Positions 1-6,378 of a stretch of 9,900 nucleotides of DNA are shown here, one piece after another. Each line of letters starts with the position of its first letter. Within the stretch, counting starts at the first letter, position 1. Origin of the DNA: Candidatus Cloacimonadota bacterium (lineage in GTDB: Bacteria; Cloacimonadota; Cloacimonadia; Cloacimonadales; Cloacimonadaceae); NCBI GenBank assembly GCA_016875595.1, contig VGPI01000067.1, forward strand, positions 1 through 9,900, read 5' to 3'. Below the pieces are notes generated by a model. That model was not told the DNA's origin, made no database searches, and was given only the letters and a program-made list of their open reading frames with translations. A program made the translations under genes and the position numbers.

Positions 1-14
1 TCCAGATAACCCAC

Positions 15-707
15 TCAATTTGGAAGAGAGCCTTTTTGTTCGGTCTGGATAACGGTGAGAAAGAGAGTTTGGTCAAAAAAGGTACTAAAATCCAGAATGG
101 GTTTTCCGGCAAAGCTGTCGTAGTGGAAAAAGTCAGGCAAGCCCGCCGCAATGAACACCTCGCGGATCAATTCAGTACAATATAGCCGGCTGTTATTCTC
201 CAGATCGAAGGCATGATCGAACGGGATCTCCATCTGCAGGTAGCGGAAGCTGTGCGATCTCACCGCTAAACTATCAAAGTCCGCCCGGAGTCGCTTTACC
301 GTGATCTGGTGACCGGCTGCCTCCCGGATGAAGTCGGTCAGCGGAGTGATCCGGATGCCATCTTGATCCGAGATCAAACCGGAAATGGTGTGGATGACCT
401 GCCAGCGTGACTGATGATGGACGACGATCCCACAATGCGACATGCCGCTGGAGTGTCCAAAGAACCTGGCGATGAGATCGGACGCCAAAGCCCAGCCCCG
501 GCGGAGAATGACATCACCCTCCTGGATCAGTAAGGTGTCGCAGACGACCCTGTATTCATCGGGTATAGGGTGTAAAGCACCGGGAGTGCCTCCCGTTTGG
601 AGACGGGCACTCCCAATCAAACCTGTCAAAAAAACCAGGGTCAGGTATCGGACGATCTTGCGGATATTGCCTTTACTTGGCAGTGATGTGAACCAGCCAC
701 TTGCCAT
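15..707 (-). CDS. YiiX-like NlpC/P60-superfamily cysteine hydrolase, probably exported
   Basis: The protein is 230 aa from the ATG at 707. Core motifs fit the YiiX/YebB group of permuted NlpC/P60 papain-like enzymes: GDVILRRG (64-71), GHSSGMSHCGIVV (84-96) with the likely catalytic His91, and FDLENNSRLYCTELI (167-181) with the likely nucleophile Cys177. Members are thought to cleave amide or thioester bonds; substrates are mostly unknown. Residues 15-32 (NIRKIVRYLTLVFLTGLI) look like a signal peptide or membrane anchor, so action in the periplasm is likely. The start at 707 overlaps the lipoprotein gene by 35 bp and leaves 14 residues before the signal; no in-frame ATG or GTG lies closer, so a rarer start just after the lipoprotein stop is possible. 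A 9-bp inverted repeat encodes residues 32-42. Confidence 0.8.
   Translation of the reverse strand: MASGWFTSLPSKGNIRKIVRYLTLVFLTGLIGSARLQTGGTPGALHPIPDEYRVVCDTLLIQEGDVILRRGWALASDLIARFFGHSSGMSHCGIVVHHQSRWQVIHTISGLISDQDGIRITPLTDFIREAAGHQITVKRLRADFDSLAVRSHSFRYLQMEIPFDHAFDLENNSRLYCTELIREVFIAAGLPDFFHYDSFAGKPILDFSTFFDQTLFLTVIQTEQKGSLPN
582..614. repeat. In-frame inverted repeat in the signal-peptide region of the YiiX-like gene
   Basis: The arms GGGAGTGCC (582-590) and GGCACTCCC (606-614) form a perfect 9-bp stem with a 15-nt loop. The loop also allows CCCGT to pair with ACGGG, and CGGGAG at the left edge can pair with CTCCCG around TGC, so alternative folds exist. It encodes residues 32-42, a Gly/Thr-rich stretch right after the hydrophobic core. 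Its sequence is unrelated to the 42-bp repeat family. Confidence 0.8.
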
Positions 708-1026
708 CGCGCTTGACCAGTTTCAGGTCATCTTCTTCTGATTTGTCTTCGGCGAGTATCCGGTATTTGACGGTGGCATTAGTGTCATCGACGACTTCGG
801 TGGAGATGACCTCAAATTTGGGGTTTGCTCCCATTTGCCCCATCAGCATGGGTAACAAGCCGATAATGGTGTGAGATTCGGGAGTGGAGAGTTTTTTCAT
901 GGTGTCGCCATCGCCATTTTCCATGGCATCCAGAAATTTACGGGCTACTGTCTCGGGTTTAGTGCCGCAGGCATTGATCAGCAGCATGGTTGCGATAACA
1001 AGCAGGATGACAAGAATCTTGATCAT
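673..1026 (-). CDS. Small lipoprotein, DUF4878-like
   Basis: The protein is 117 aa. The N-terminus is a lipoprotein signal peptide with a hydrophobic run and lipobox INAC, so Cys20 should be lipidated and the protein anchored to a membrane facing the periplasm. The mature part starts with a helix typical of DUF4878 (PETVARKFLDAMENGDGDTM), in which a short helical start leads into a cystatin-like fold. It ends with strands such as ATVKYRILAED and DLKLVKRDGKWLVHI. No catalytic residues are evident; such proteins are usually of unknown function. The start is secure: AAAGGAG lies 6 nt before the ATG. It overlaps the following hydrolase gene by 35 bp if that gene starts at its ATG. Confidence 0.8.
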   Translation of the reverse strand: MIKILVILLVIATMLLINACGTKPETVARKFLDAMENGDGDTMKKLSTPESHTIIGLLPMLMGQMGANPKFEVISTEVVDDTNATVKYRILAEDKSEEDDLKLVKRDGKWLVHITAK

Positions 1027-1032
1027 GGTGTA

Positions 1033-1039
1033 CTCCTTT
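1033..1039 (-). promoter_or_regulatory. Ribosome binding site of the lipoprotein gene
   Basis: AAAGGAG on the minus strand, 6 nt before the ATG at 1026, is the strongest Shine-Dalgarno in the second gene block. A run of A lies just upstream. I could not find a convincing -35/-10 pair in the gap. Confidence 0.75.
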
Positions 1040-1108
1040 GGTTTTTTAATCTAACGCCCACCAATTTGAACAGATAAAACCCGTCAAGGATTATTATTCT
1101 CCTGGGAG

Positions 1109-1132
1109 CATCCCGATCCAGCGATCGGGATG
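1109..1132. repeat. Perfect 10-bp palindrome between the radical-SAM and lipoprotein genes
   Basis: The arms CATCCCGATC and GATCGGGATG flank a 4-nt loop CAGC. It lies 29 bp past the radical-SAM stop codon. No T-run follows on either strand, so it is not a standard intrinsic terminator. It could stabilise the 3' end of the mRNA or be a different family of dispersed palindrome. The rest of the 134-bp gap (1027-1160) shows only the lipoprotein ribosome binding site. Confidence 0.75.
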
Positions 1133-1160
1133 AGGTGATCAGCGGTGAAGTACTGATAAA

Positions 1161-3782
1161 CTATCTGGCTGGCAGGGAATTGAGCAAGCGCCGGCGAGTG
1201 ACCGGCAGACGGTAAAGCTCCTCCCGGGACAGATCGAGGATAACATGCAGGACATCATAGAGGGCGGGGCTCTGCAGGGACTTGATCAGAGAGAATTGGG
1301 CATCGTTGGAGTGCTTTCCCTCTGCACCTTGATAAACGCAGGAGCGCTTTCCCTCAGCGCCCTTATCACTTACAAGCGAACAGGCATGAACCACTTGCTT
1401 GAGATCGTAGGTCTTGTCTCCATTGGCTTTGTGCCGGATAAAAGGGATGGAGGACACCGCCTGGAACCGGGCTATTTGATCCCTGACCTGCTTGACCCTG
1501 TCCGGGGGAATGGGCAAATGGATCTCTTCGGCTACCGGTAAGGGTATTTTTCCCTGTATCCGCTGACAGGCAAAGGGCTCAAATCCCTTGATGCCATGAC
1601 GCTGGAATGAGTCCAGGATCTGGTTGCCGGGGGCGGGAGAATGGAGCTCAAGATCAAAGAACTCATTGGTGCCTTCCACTCCATTTGCCAGAGGCGGACC
1701 TAAGCTCACCCGGGGGTGGGGGCTGAAGCCCTGGGTGTAAACGACATCAAGATGGGAAGCAGCGATCAGGCGATAAATCATCCGCATCCAGTCGAGATGA
1801 GAGACAAATCGGAGTAAACCGGTCTTGGTATAAGTAATGCGGTAGCGGTAGGGTTGAGAAACGCCGGATGCAGGGGTGGAACTGAAATTGGCAGGTAAGG
1901 TCGGGAGACCGGATGGTGATAACGGTGGTGCTATCACGGGCAGGATATCCGGCTGACAAACACCGCATTGATGGCAAACATCACGACAGTCGGGAGTGGT
2001 GACTGCTTGTTCTGCCTTGCGGTATTCAGACCGGAGAAAATCCTGGGTTATACCGATATCAATGACATCCCAGCATTGTGTACCGGTGGCGCTTATGCAA
2101 CCGACCGGAGGTGCTGGGGCGCTGAAGGAAAGCGCCCCTACGGATGGACCGGCAGTATCAGTAAAACCGGTCTCATTCGGTGTAGCGAGGTCTCTGGAGC
2201 CGAGTTCACGATCGATATCCAGACCCGTTTCCTCCGCTGCCTTCTGCCAGATATGGTAGTCAAAACACTCCTGCCAGCCATCGTAGCGGGCACCGGCTTG
2301 CCATGCCTGATATATCCATGCGGCACAGGGTTCATTCCCTCGGGAGATGACTGCTTCCAGCATGGAAGACTCGATCGTGTGGTAGCGGATGCGCATATTG
2401 CGGTTCCGCTGGAAATGGGTCTTTACTCTCAGAATGCGTCGCAGCAACTGGTCTTTGGGGAGCATGGGTGACCACTGAAAAGGAGTGAAGGGTTTGGGGA
2501 CGAAGGGTGAAAGGGTGATATTGAGCTTGAGGCGTTTGCGGCTGATCTGATTGATCCGGTCGATCAGGTCGATCAGCGCATCGATATCCGCTTCCGTCTC
2601 AAAGGGCAAACCGATCATGAAATAGAGCTTTACCTTCTGCCAGCCGAGTCTGAGGGCGGTTTCCACCGCCTGCATGATCTCTGACTCGCTGAGGTTCTTG
2701 TTGATGATGTCACGCAGACGCTGACTACCGGCTTCCGGAGCAATGGTCAGGCCTTCGCGGCCGAGTTTGCCGATCAGACCGACCAGTTCATCATCCAGCG
2801 AATCCACTCGCAAAGATGGGAGAGCCACATGGGTCTTGTCCGAATTCACCTGTGCCAAAAGATATTGCAGCAATGGTTTGATGCAGGTGTAATCACTGCT
2901 GGAAAGGGAGAGCAAACCCGCTTCATCCCAGCCGCTCTGACGCGTCTCGGAGATGATGTGCCGGATGATGTCTGCCATACTGCGCTCCCGCACCGGACGA
3001 TAGAAATAGCCGGCATGACAGAAACGGCAGCCACGGGAACAGCCGCGCATGATCTCGGAGACGTGACGGTTGTGGGTGGCAAGCTGCCAACTCAGCAGTT
3101 GCGGCGCGTGAATATCGCTCATCGCATGGAAACGGCTATACTTACGGATTAGGATACGATGCCGCTTGGTATCATGGATGGCGGGGACATACATCCCCTG
3201 AAGTCCTGCGATCATTGTAAGCCGTTCTGAGCGTGTCTTGTGCTGATGCAGGATCCGGCAGATCTCCACGATCGCCTCCTCGCCCTCTCCGACCAAGAAA
3301 GCATCGATGAAAAGTGATAAAGGCAGTGGGTTGGAGGCGCAGGGTCCACCGGCAATGATGAGGGGATCATCTTCATTGCGTTCGCTGGCTTTGACCGGTA
3401 TCCCCGCCAGGTCGATCAGTTCGAGGACATTGGAGAAAGTCAATTCGCTCTGCAAAGTGATGCCGATGAGGTCAAATGCCTTGAGCGGCAGACGGCTTTC
3501 GAGGGCAAAGAGTGGGATGCTTTGATCTCGCAACAGGTCGATCAGATCGATCCAGGGCAGGTAAGTGCGGTCTGCCATGGCATAATCCAGCCGGTTGATG
3601 ATGGAATATAGTATCTTCAAGCCGAGATGAGAGCTACCTACCTCATAGACGTCCGGGAATGCCAGACAGACCTTTACCTCGTAGCCGGCGGGGTCTCTGT
3701 GAACGGCATTGATCTCGTTGTCGATATAACGGGAGGGCTTGCTGACTAACGGCAGCAGGTGCTCATATTCTACTCGTCTCAT
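1161..3782 (-). CDS. Fused radical-SAM protein with C-terminal DUF2344 domain (TIGR03960/TIGR03936 type)
   Basis: The protein is 873 aa. Residues 1-240 form the N-terminal region of this family (AFPDVYEVGSSHLGLKILY near 41-59, GGPC, VGEGEEA), which resembles a cobalamin-type Rossmann domain. The radical-SAM core carries the 4Fe-4S motif C248, C252, C255 in RGCSRGCRFC, with IAPEAGSQRLR (347-357) and YFMIGLPFE (387-395). A second Cys cluster lies at C599, C603, C606, C609. Residues 645-873 form the DUF2344 domain (TKTGLLRFVSHLDW, QGFSPHPRVSLGPPL). The cellular function of this family is not established to my knowledge. I chose ATG 3782 because family homology starts just after it; an in-frame ATG at 3953 arises inside the repeat array. 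No Shine-Dalgarno precedes 3782. Palindromic elements encode residues 549-556, 808-814 and 819-825, all in linkers outside the core motifs. Confidence 0.9.
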   Translation of the reverse strand: MRRVEYEHLLPLVSKPSRYIDNEINAVHRDPAGYEVKVCLAFPDVYEVGSSHLGLKILYSIINRLDYAMADRTYLPWIDLIDLLRDQSIPLFALESRLPLKAFDLIGITLQSELTFSNVLELIDLAGIPVKASERNEDDPLIIAGGPCASNPLPLSLFIDAFLVGEGEEAIVEICRILHQHKTRSERLTMIAGLQGMYVPAIHDTKRHRILIRKYSRFHAMSDIHAPQLLSWQLATHNRHVSEIMRGCSRGCRFCHAGYFYRPVRERSMADIIRHIISETRQSGWDEAGLLSLSSSDYTCIKPLLQYLLAQVNSDKTHVALPSLRVDSLDDELVGLIGKLGREGLTIAPEAGSQRLRDIINKNLSESEIMQAVETALRLGWQKVKLYFMIGLPFETEADIDALIDLIDRINQISRKRLKLNITLSPFVPKPFTPFQWSPMLPKDQLLRRILRVKTHFQRNRNMRIRYHTIESSMLEAVISRGNEPCAAWIYQAWQAGARYDGWQECFDYHIWQKAAEETGLDIDRELGSRDLATPNETGFTDTAGPSVGALSFSAPAPPVGCISATGTQCWDVIDIGITQDFLRSEYRKAEQAVTTPDCRDVCHQCGVCQPDILPVIAPPLSPSGLPTLPANFSSTPASGVSQPYRYRITYTKTGLLRFVSHLDWMRMIYRLIAASHLDVVYTQGFSPHPRVSLGPPLANGVEGTNEFFDLELHSPAPGNQILDSFQRHGIKGFEPFACQRIQGKIPLPVAEEIHLPIPPDRVKQVRDQIARFQAVSSIPFIRHKANGDKTYDLKQVVHACSLVSDKGAEGKRSCVYQGAEGKHSNDAQFSLIKSLQSPALYDVLHVILDLSREELYRLPVTRRRLLNSLPAR
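1308..1328 (-). repeat. Palindromic element in the 3' part of the radical-SAM gene, copy A
   Basis: This is a diverged copy 33 bp from copy B, encoding GAEGKHS (819-825). GTGC pairs with GCAC around a loop containing GAGGGAA. Compared with copy B, a C-G stem pair is replaced by T-A, again compensatory. Both copies sit in a charged stretch of the DUF2344 domain just before its last conserved segment. Confidence 0.7.
1341..1361 (-). repeat. Palindromic element in the 3' part of the radical-SAM gene, copy B
   Basis: On the minus strand GGGCGCT (from 1362) pairs with AGCGCTC around loop GAGGGAA, with one G-T wobble. GATAA precedes it and TTTATC follows, giving imperfect outer arms. It encodes GAEGKRS (808-814). 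The preceding GATA and following CTGCG match the array's GATA and CTACG flanks, so the shared unit is about 28-30 bp. Confidence 0.82.
2116..2138 (+). repeat. Palindromic element inside the radical-SAM gene (opposite orientation)
   Basis: The arms GGGGCGCT and AGCGCCCC form a perfect 8-bp stem around loop GAAGGAA, followed by TACG as in the tandem array. The element is reversed relative to the gene, which reads it as GALSFSAP (549-556). It lies in an Ala/Pro/Ser/Gly-rich linker between the radical-SAM core and the second cysteine cluster. Confidence 0.85.
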
Positions 3783-3801
3783 ATGACGGATGGTGCCGAT
3801 C

Positions 3802-3980
3802 AGCGCCCTATCCCCAAGCCCAAACGTAGGGTCGCTTTCCTTCAGCGACCTATCCCCAAGCCCAAGCGTAGGGGCGCTTTCCCTCAGCGCCCTATCCCCA
3901 AGCCCAAGCGTAGGGTCGCTTTCCTTCAGCGACCTATCCCCAAGCCCAAGCATAGGGGCGCTTTCCCTCAGCGCCCTATC
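3802..3980. repeat. Tandem array of a 42-bp hairpin repeat
   Basis: There are four full hairpins at 3830-3850, 3872-3892, 3914-3934 and 3956-3976, exactly 42 bp apart, plus the right arm of a fifth at 3802-3808. On the minus strand, units 2 and 4 have arms GGGCGCT and AGCGCCC with loop GAGGGAA. Units 1 and 3 have GGTCGCT and AGCGACC with loop GAAGGAA. The stem change is a C-G to T-A pair swap that keeps pairing. Links between hairpins hold GCTTGGGCTTGGGG bordered by CCTA and TAGG. Because 42 is a multiple of three, frames stay open through the array. It fills the 201-bp gap between the barrel-like gene and the radical-SAM gene. There is no U-tract, so it is not a classical terminator. Confidence 0.95.
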
Positions 3981-3983
3981 TAC

Positions 3984-4643
3984 CTAATTCAGGATGACGG
4001 TGGTTTTGAGAAAGGGGATCAACCACAGTTCAGAATCAGTTTCTCCAATGGCACGAGCGCCGCCCAGATCCCAACTGACCTTCTTGCCATGAAAACGCAG
4101 ACCTAACATGAGCAGGGCGTCCGGGTCTTTCTCCAGGATCCTTTGGGTGGTGATCAATTCGCCCAGGAATGAAGTACTGGGCTTGAGAGCAGCCCGATAC
4201 CCGACGCCAAAGATCAGATTGCTTTTTGAGTTATCGGCATCCGCCCAACCGAGCATCAGGTGCACACTCTTATCCGGCTTTCCAATACTGACGATGTGGT
4301 TGAGCGAATGAGCGTTGTAATAGTTTGTATAACTGCCGCCGACCGCCATGTTTAGCGTCTCGCTAATGAAGTAGGTGTACTTGAAACCTGGAGTAATGTA
4401 ATCCACAAACTCTTTCACGGCCGGAAAGGGGAACATCAAGCCAAGATGCAGACGGTCCATGGGACTATAGGTGAAATGCAGAATCAGGATCTCATAATCC
4501 GTGAAAGTAATCGTTCCGGCGGGAATGGTGTAGGCCGTGGGGAGGATGAGAACACTCTGATCGCTGGGGCGATACTCATTCTCTTCCGCCCATAGGGCTG
4601 TTAAAAGTAACAGGGAAAGCAGTATGATCGATATGGTCTTCAT
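3984..4643 (-). CDS. Exported hypothetical protein, probably an outer-membrane beta-barrel
   Basis: The protein is 219 aa and I do not recognise its family. It begins with a clear Sec signal peptide (MKTISIILLSLLLLTALWA, cleavage likely after Ala19). The mature part has alternating polar and hydrophobic residues and many aromatics, as in HLGLMFPFP, KYTYFISETLNMAVGGSYTN, SNLIFGVGYRAAL, and a final strand LWLIPFLKTTVILN. This pattern fits eight or more transmembrane beta strands and an outer-membrane location. The ATG is preceded by AGGAG with a 6-nt gap. It lies 54 bp after thiS and stops 8 bp before the last hairpin of the tandem repeat array. It could equally be a soluble periplasmic beta protein; a functional name is not justified. 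Confidence 0.75.
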   Translation of the reverse strand: MKTISIILLSLLLLTALWAEENEYRPSDQSVLILPTAYTIPAGTITFTDYEILILHFTYSPMDRLHLGLMFPFPAVKEFVDYITPGFKYTYFISETLNMAVGGSYTNYYNAHSLNHIVSIGKPDKSVHLMLGWADADNSKSNLIFGVGYRAALKPSTSFLGELITTQRILEKDPDALLMLGLRFHGKKVSWDLGGARAIGETDSELWLIPFLKTTVILN

Positions 4644-4697
4644 TGGAATCTCCTGTTTGAGTTCACTATCACCGGATCATAACGGCGTGTCATGCGG

Positions 4698-4901
4698 TTA
4701 TCCTCCGCTGATCAAATGGATGATGGCGACATTGGCACCCACGGGGATCAGGGTGAGGTCATACTCCTCCTTCCGGATGAGAGTGCCGTTGATCTTGACG
4801 ATGAGCATCGGGAAGCTGTAGTTCATCTTGCCGAGCAGGGTGCGGACGGTTATGCCGTCTTCCCAGTCCATGGTGTTGCCATTGACGATGATGGTGTTCA
4901 T
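4698..4901 (-). CDS. thiS: ThiS/MoaD-type sulfur-carrier protein
   Basis: The protein is 67 aa with a ubiquitin-like fold signature: an N-terminal strand MNTIIVNG, the segment TVRTLLGKMN, the strand LIVKINGTLI, and an ending ISGG. The terminal Gly-Gly is the site that is adenylated and converted to thiocarboxylate. Length and the VKINGTLI block favour ThiS (thiazole sulfur donor) over typical MoaD, which is nearer 80 aa. The start is fixed by the 4-bp ATGA overlap with thiF. No thiG, thiH or thiC follows; the next gene, 54 bp on, encodes an unrelated exported protein. The carrier identity is firm; the pathway is inferred only from family resemblance. Confidence 0.88.
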   Translation of the reverse strand: MNTIIVNGNTMDWEDGITVRTLLGKMNYSFPMLIVKINGTLIRKEEYDLTLIPVGANVAIIHLISGG

Positions 4902-5569
4902 TTATCCTCTTGGGTCTCCTTTACAACGCCTTGATGATTTTCGCTGGGGCGCTTTGGCCAGACGTCCCGACAATTAACCAGGAGTTCTAGGCATAGATTT
5001 GCCTGCATATTGGCAATCGCGGCCACCTTGGGAGCGATGGGGCTGATCCCGGGAGTAAGTTCACTGACCCCATCCCCCAATAGATAGAGGTTGCCTGACT
5101 GGATCTGACGGAGGGCGTTATTGTTACCAAAGCCCGCCACTCCGGAGGCGGCGATAATGGGACGGTCGGGATATCGTGATTGCCATGCCTCGATCAGCAT
5201 CTGCTTCTGATCGGCAAGGTCAAATGCCTCGATCAGGATATCGCACCGACGAAACAAGGCATCAAGGTTGTCGGGTGTGATGCGTATGTTATGTGGTTCC
5301 AATAAGGTATGTTGACTGATCCGGCTGAGGTTCTGAGCCAGAGCCGCGATCTTGGGCATCCCGACCTGATCGCGGAAGAACTGCTGGCGGTTGAGATTGG
5401 TGAGCCTGACGACGTCAAAATCGGCTATGACCAGCTTCCCGATCCCGGCGCGGGTGAGAGAAATGGCGATATTGCTGCCCAATCCTCCCGCTCCGGCAAT
5501 GCCGATGGTTGCTGCCTGCCAGATCTGCCGAAGCTGGGGATCATGACCGGCGAAGAAGGGATCAATCAT
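4898..5569 (-). CDS. thiF: ThiF/MoeB/HesA-family adenylyltransferase (short form, likely ThiF family 2)
   Basis: The protein is 223 aa. This E1-like family adenylates the C-terminal glycine of a sulfur-carrier protein so that sulfur can be transferred to it. The nucleotide-binding motif GAGGLGSN is at 26-33, D50 and D52 follow the second strand, NLNRQQ is at 58-63 and K73 is the usual lysine. EAFD (114-117) carries the aspartate expected to bind magnesium. It lacks the paired CxxC zinc motifs of MoeB and E. coli ThiF, which fits the shorter family-2 ThiF seen in many anaerobes. The ATG overlaps the mobB end by 8 bp, and its TGA overlaps the thiS start in ATGA, so coupling with its substrate carrier is very likely. 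Whether it serves thiamine or molybdenum/tungsten cofactor synthesis cannot be decided here. Confidence 0.88.
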   Translation of the reverse strand: MIDPFFAGHDPQLRQIWQAATIGIAGAGGLGSNIAISLTRAGIGKLVIADFDVVRLTNLNRQQFFRDQVGMPKIAALAQNLSRISQHTLLEPHNIRITPDNLDALFRRCDILIEAFDLADQKQMLIEAWQSRYPDRPIIAASGVAGFGNNNALRQIQSGNLYLLGDGVSELTPGISPIAPKVAAIANMQANLCLELLVNCRDVWPKRPSENHQGVVKETQEDK

Positions 5570-6371
5570 CCTTTCTCCGGATGGTGATCTCGATCCGGTC
5601 AGCTTGTTCAGTGCCTTTCAGGTTGCGGATGAAGGCCTCGATCTGGTCTTGAAACAGGCGTTGGATGAAAGGCACGATGGGCAGGGGTTTGCCGTTCACT
5701 TTGATGCCCAGCGATCCCGATGTGTCCATGCGGCATTCGTTACGCTGGCGCGTTCCGGAGATGATCGCCCGCATCATGTCCTCACAGGATAAGCCACACT
5801 CACAGCAGCACTCGGGATCGACCATCGGCAATGGTTCCACGCTCTTGCCGACCGCGAGTGCCAGCAGGGCTTTGGTATCCCGGGGCAGATGAAAGACCGG
5901 GATGTCACCACAGGACCTCATCTGCAATACCCGATCATCCTGGCACAGCGCAGGATGGACAACGATAGCGACGGTCAGATCGCTGCGCAATCCCTCATCG
6001 TCGGCGCTCTTTTCCTCAGCTCCTCTCAGGTCGCTTTGCCGCGTAATGCAGAGGATCTGGGGCAGGGACAGGTCTTTCATTCCCTCGATGATAAGGAAAT
6101 CACCGCTGAGATGAGCAAGCATGTCTGCAAAGGACAGAGATTGGTCGAAGAACAGAGCGGTATCCTTTGTCCCACGGGCAAAGACCCTCCTGCTACCGGC
6201 TTGACGGTGTCTCCAGGAGTTTGTGCCCTCATTGTCGGCTCTGAAGGCCGTATTGTGGATGTCCTTGATGCTGCCGACCTGGTATCCCAATTGGGAGAGC
6301 ATGGTGATCAGGGCAGTGGCGGTGGTGGTCTTGCCACTGTGGTGATAACCGATGATGCTGATCGCTTTCAT
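5562..6371 (-). CDS. mobB: MobB-like P-loop GTPase with C-terminal cysteine-rich domain
   Basis: The protein is 269 aa. MobB proteins bind GTP and assist MobA in adding a nucleotide to molybdopterin. The N-terminal domain has a Walker A motif GYHHSGKT (8-15) and the MobB-type stretch KDIHNTAFRADNEG followed by an AGS...RG segment (36-67). LIIEGMKD (93-100) is the family's IIEG motif. The C-terminal part has a Cys cluster, CCCECGLSC (188-196) with Cys213, then VNGKPLPIVPF and LKG. This resembles the metal or Fe-S module attached to some archaeal and bacterial MobB proteins. It overlaps thiF by 8 bp, which ties it to a sulfur-carrier pair. The linker GAEEKSA (117-123) is encoded by a degenerate palindromic element. 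No other molybdenum gene is visible, so the physiological role is open. Confidence 0.8.
   Translation of the reverse strand: MKAISIIGYHHSGKTTTATALITMLSQLGYQVGSIKDIHNTAFRADNEGTNSWRHRQAGSRRVFARGTKDTALFFDQSLSFADMLAHLSGDFLIIEGMKDLSLPQILCITRQSDLRGAEEKSADDEGLRSDLTVAIVVHPALCQDDRVLQMRSCGDIPVFHLPRDTKALLALAVGKSVEPLPMVDPECCCECGLSCEDMMRAIISGTRQRNECRMDTSGSLGIKVNGKPLPIVPFIQRLFQDQIEAFIRNLKGTEQADRIEITIRRKDD
6003..6023 (-). repeat. Degenerate palindromic element inside mobB
   Basis: The minus strand reads GGAGCTGAGGAAAAGAGCGC and one more C. It shares the GCTGAGG core and the flanking GC-rich arms with the copy at 1341-1361. It encodes GAEEKSA, parallel to GAEGKRS and GAEGKHS in the radical-SAM protein, in the same reading phase. 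One stem pair is mismatched. It lies in a hydrophilic linker that is longer than I expect for MobB proteins. Confidence 0.5.
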
Positions 6372-6378
6372 GATCCTC

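Noticed and set aside
1059..1087. Promoter for the lipoprotein gene with TTGACG as -35
   Set aside because: No -10-like hexamer lies at 16-19 bp; the nearest candidate, TTAGAT, is about 27 bp away.
1109..1132. Intrinsic terminator after the radical-SAM gene
   Set aside because: The stem is good, but no T-run follows on the minus strand.
3780..3953. Starting the radical-SAM protein at the ATG at 3953
   Set aside because: The extra 57 residues are translated repeat, the ATG exists only through a single-base variant in one unit, and family homology begins after ATG 3782. Kept as a low-probability alternative.
3802..3980. CRISPR array
   Set aside because: The 42-bp units are directly abutting with no unique spacers, and no cas gene is present.
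3759..4106. Plus-strand open frames giving 14-residue repeats such as RPIPKPKRRVAFLQ
   Set aside because: They arise because the repeat unit is a multiple of three and lacks stops; they run antisense into flanking genes and have no homology I recognise.
4644..4697. Promoter for the barrel-like gene with TATGAT as -10
   Set aside because: The hexamer is good, but no recognisable -35 lies at normal spacing, so support is too weak.
5700..5725. Copy of the 1109-1132 palindrome in mobB
   Set aside because: Only short pieces (CCAGCGATC and CCGATG) are shared, no palindrome forms and the region encodes conserved protein; probably chance.
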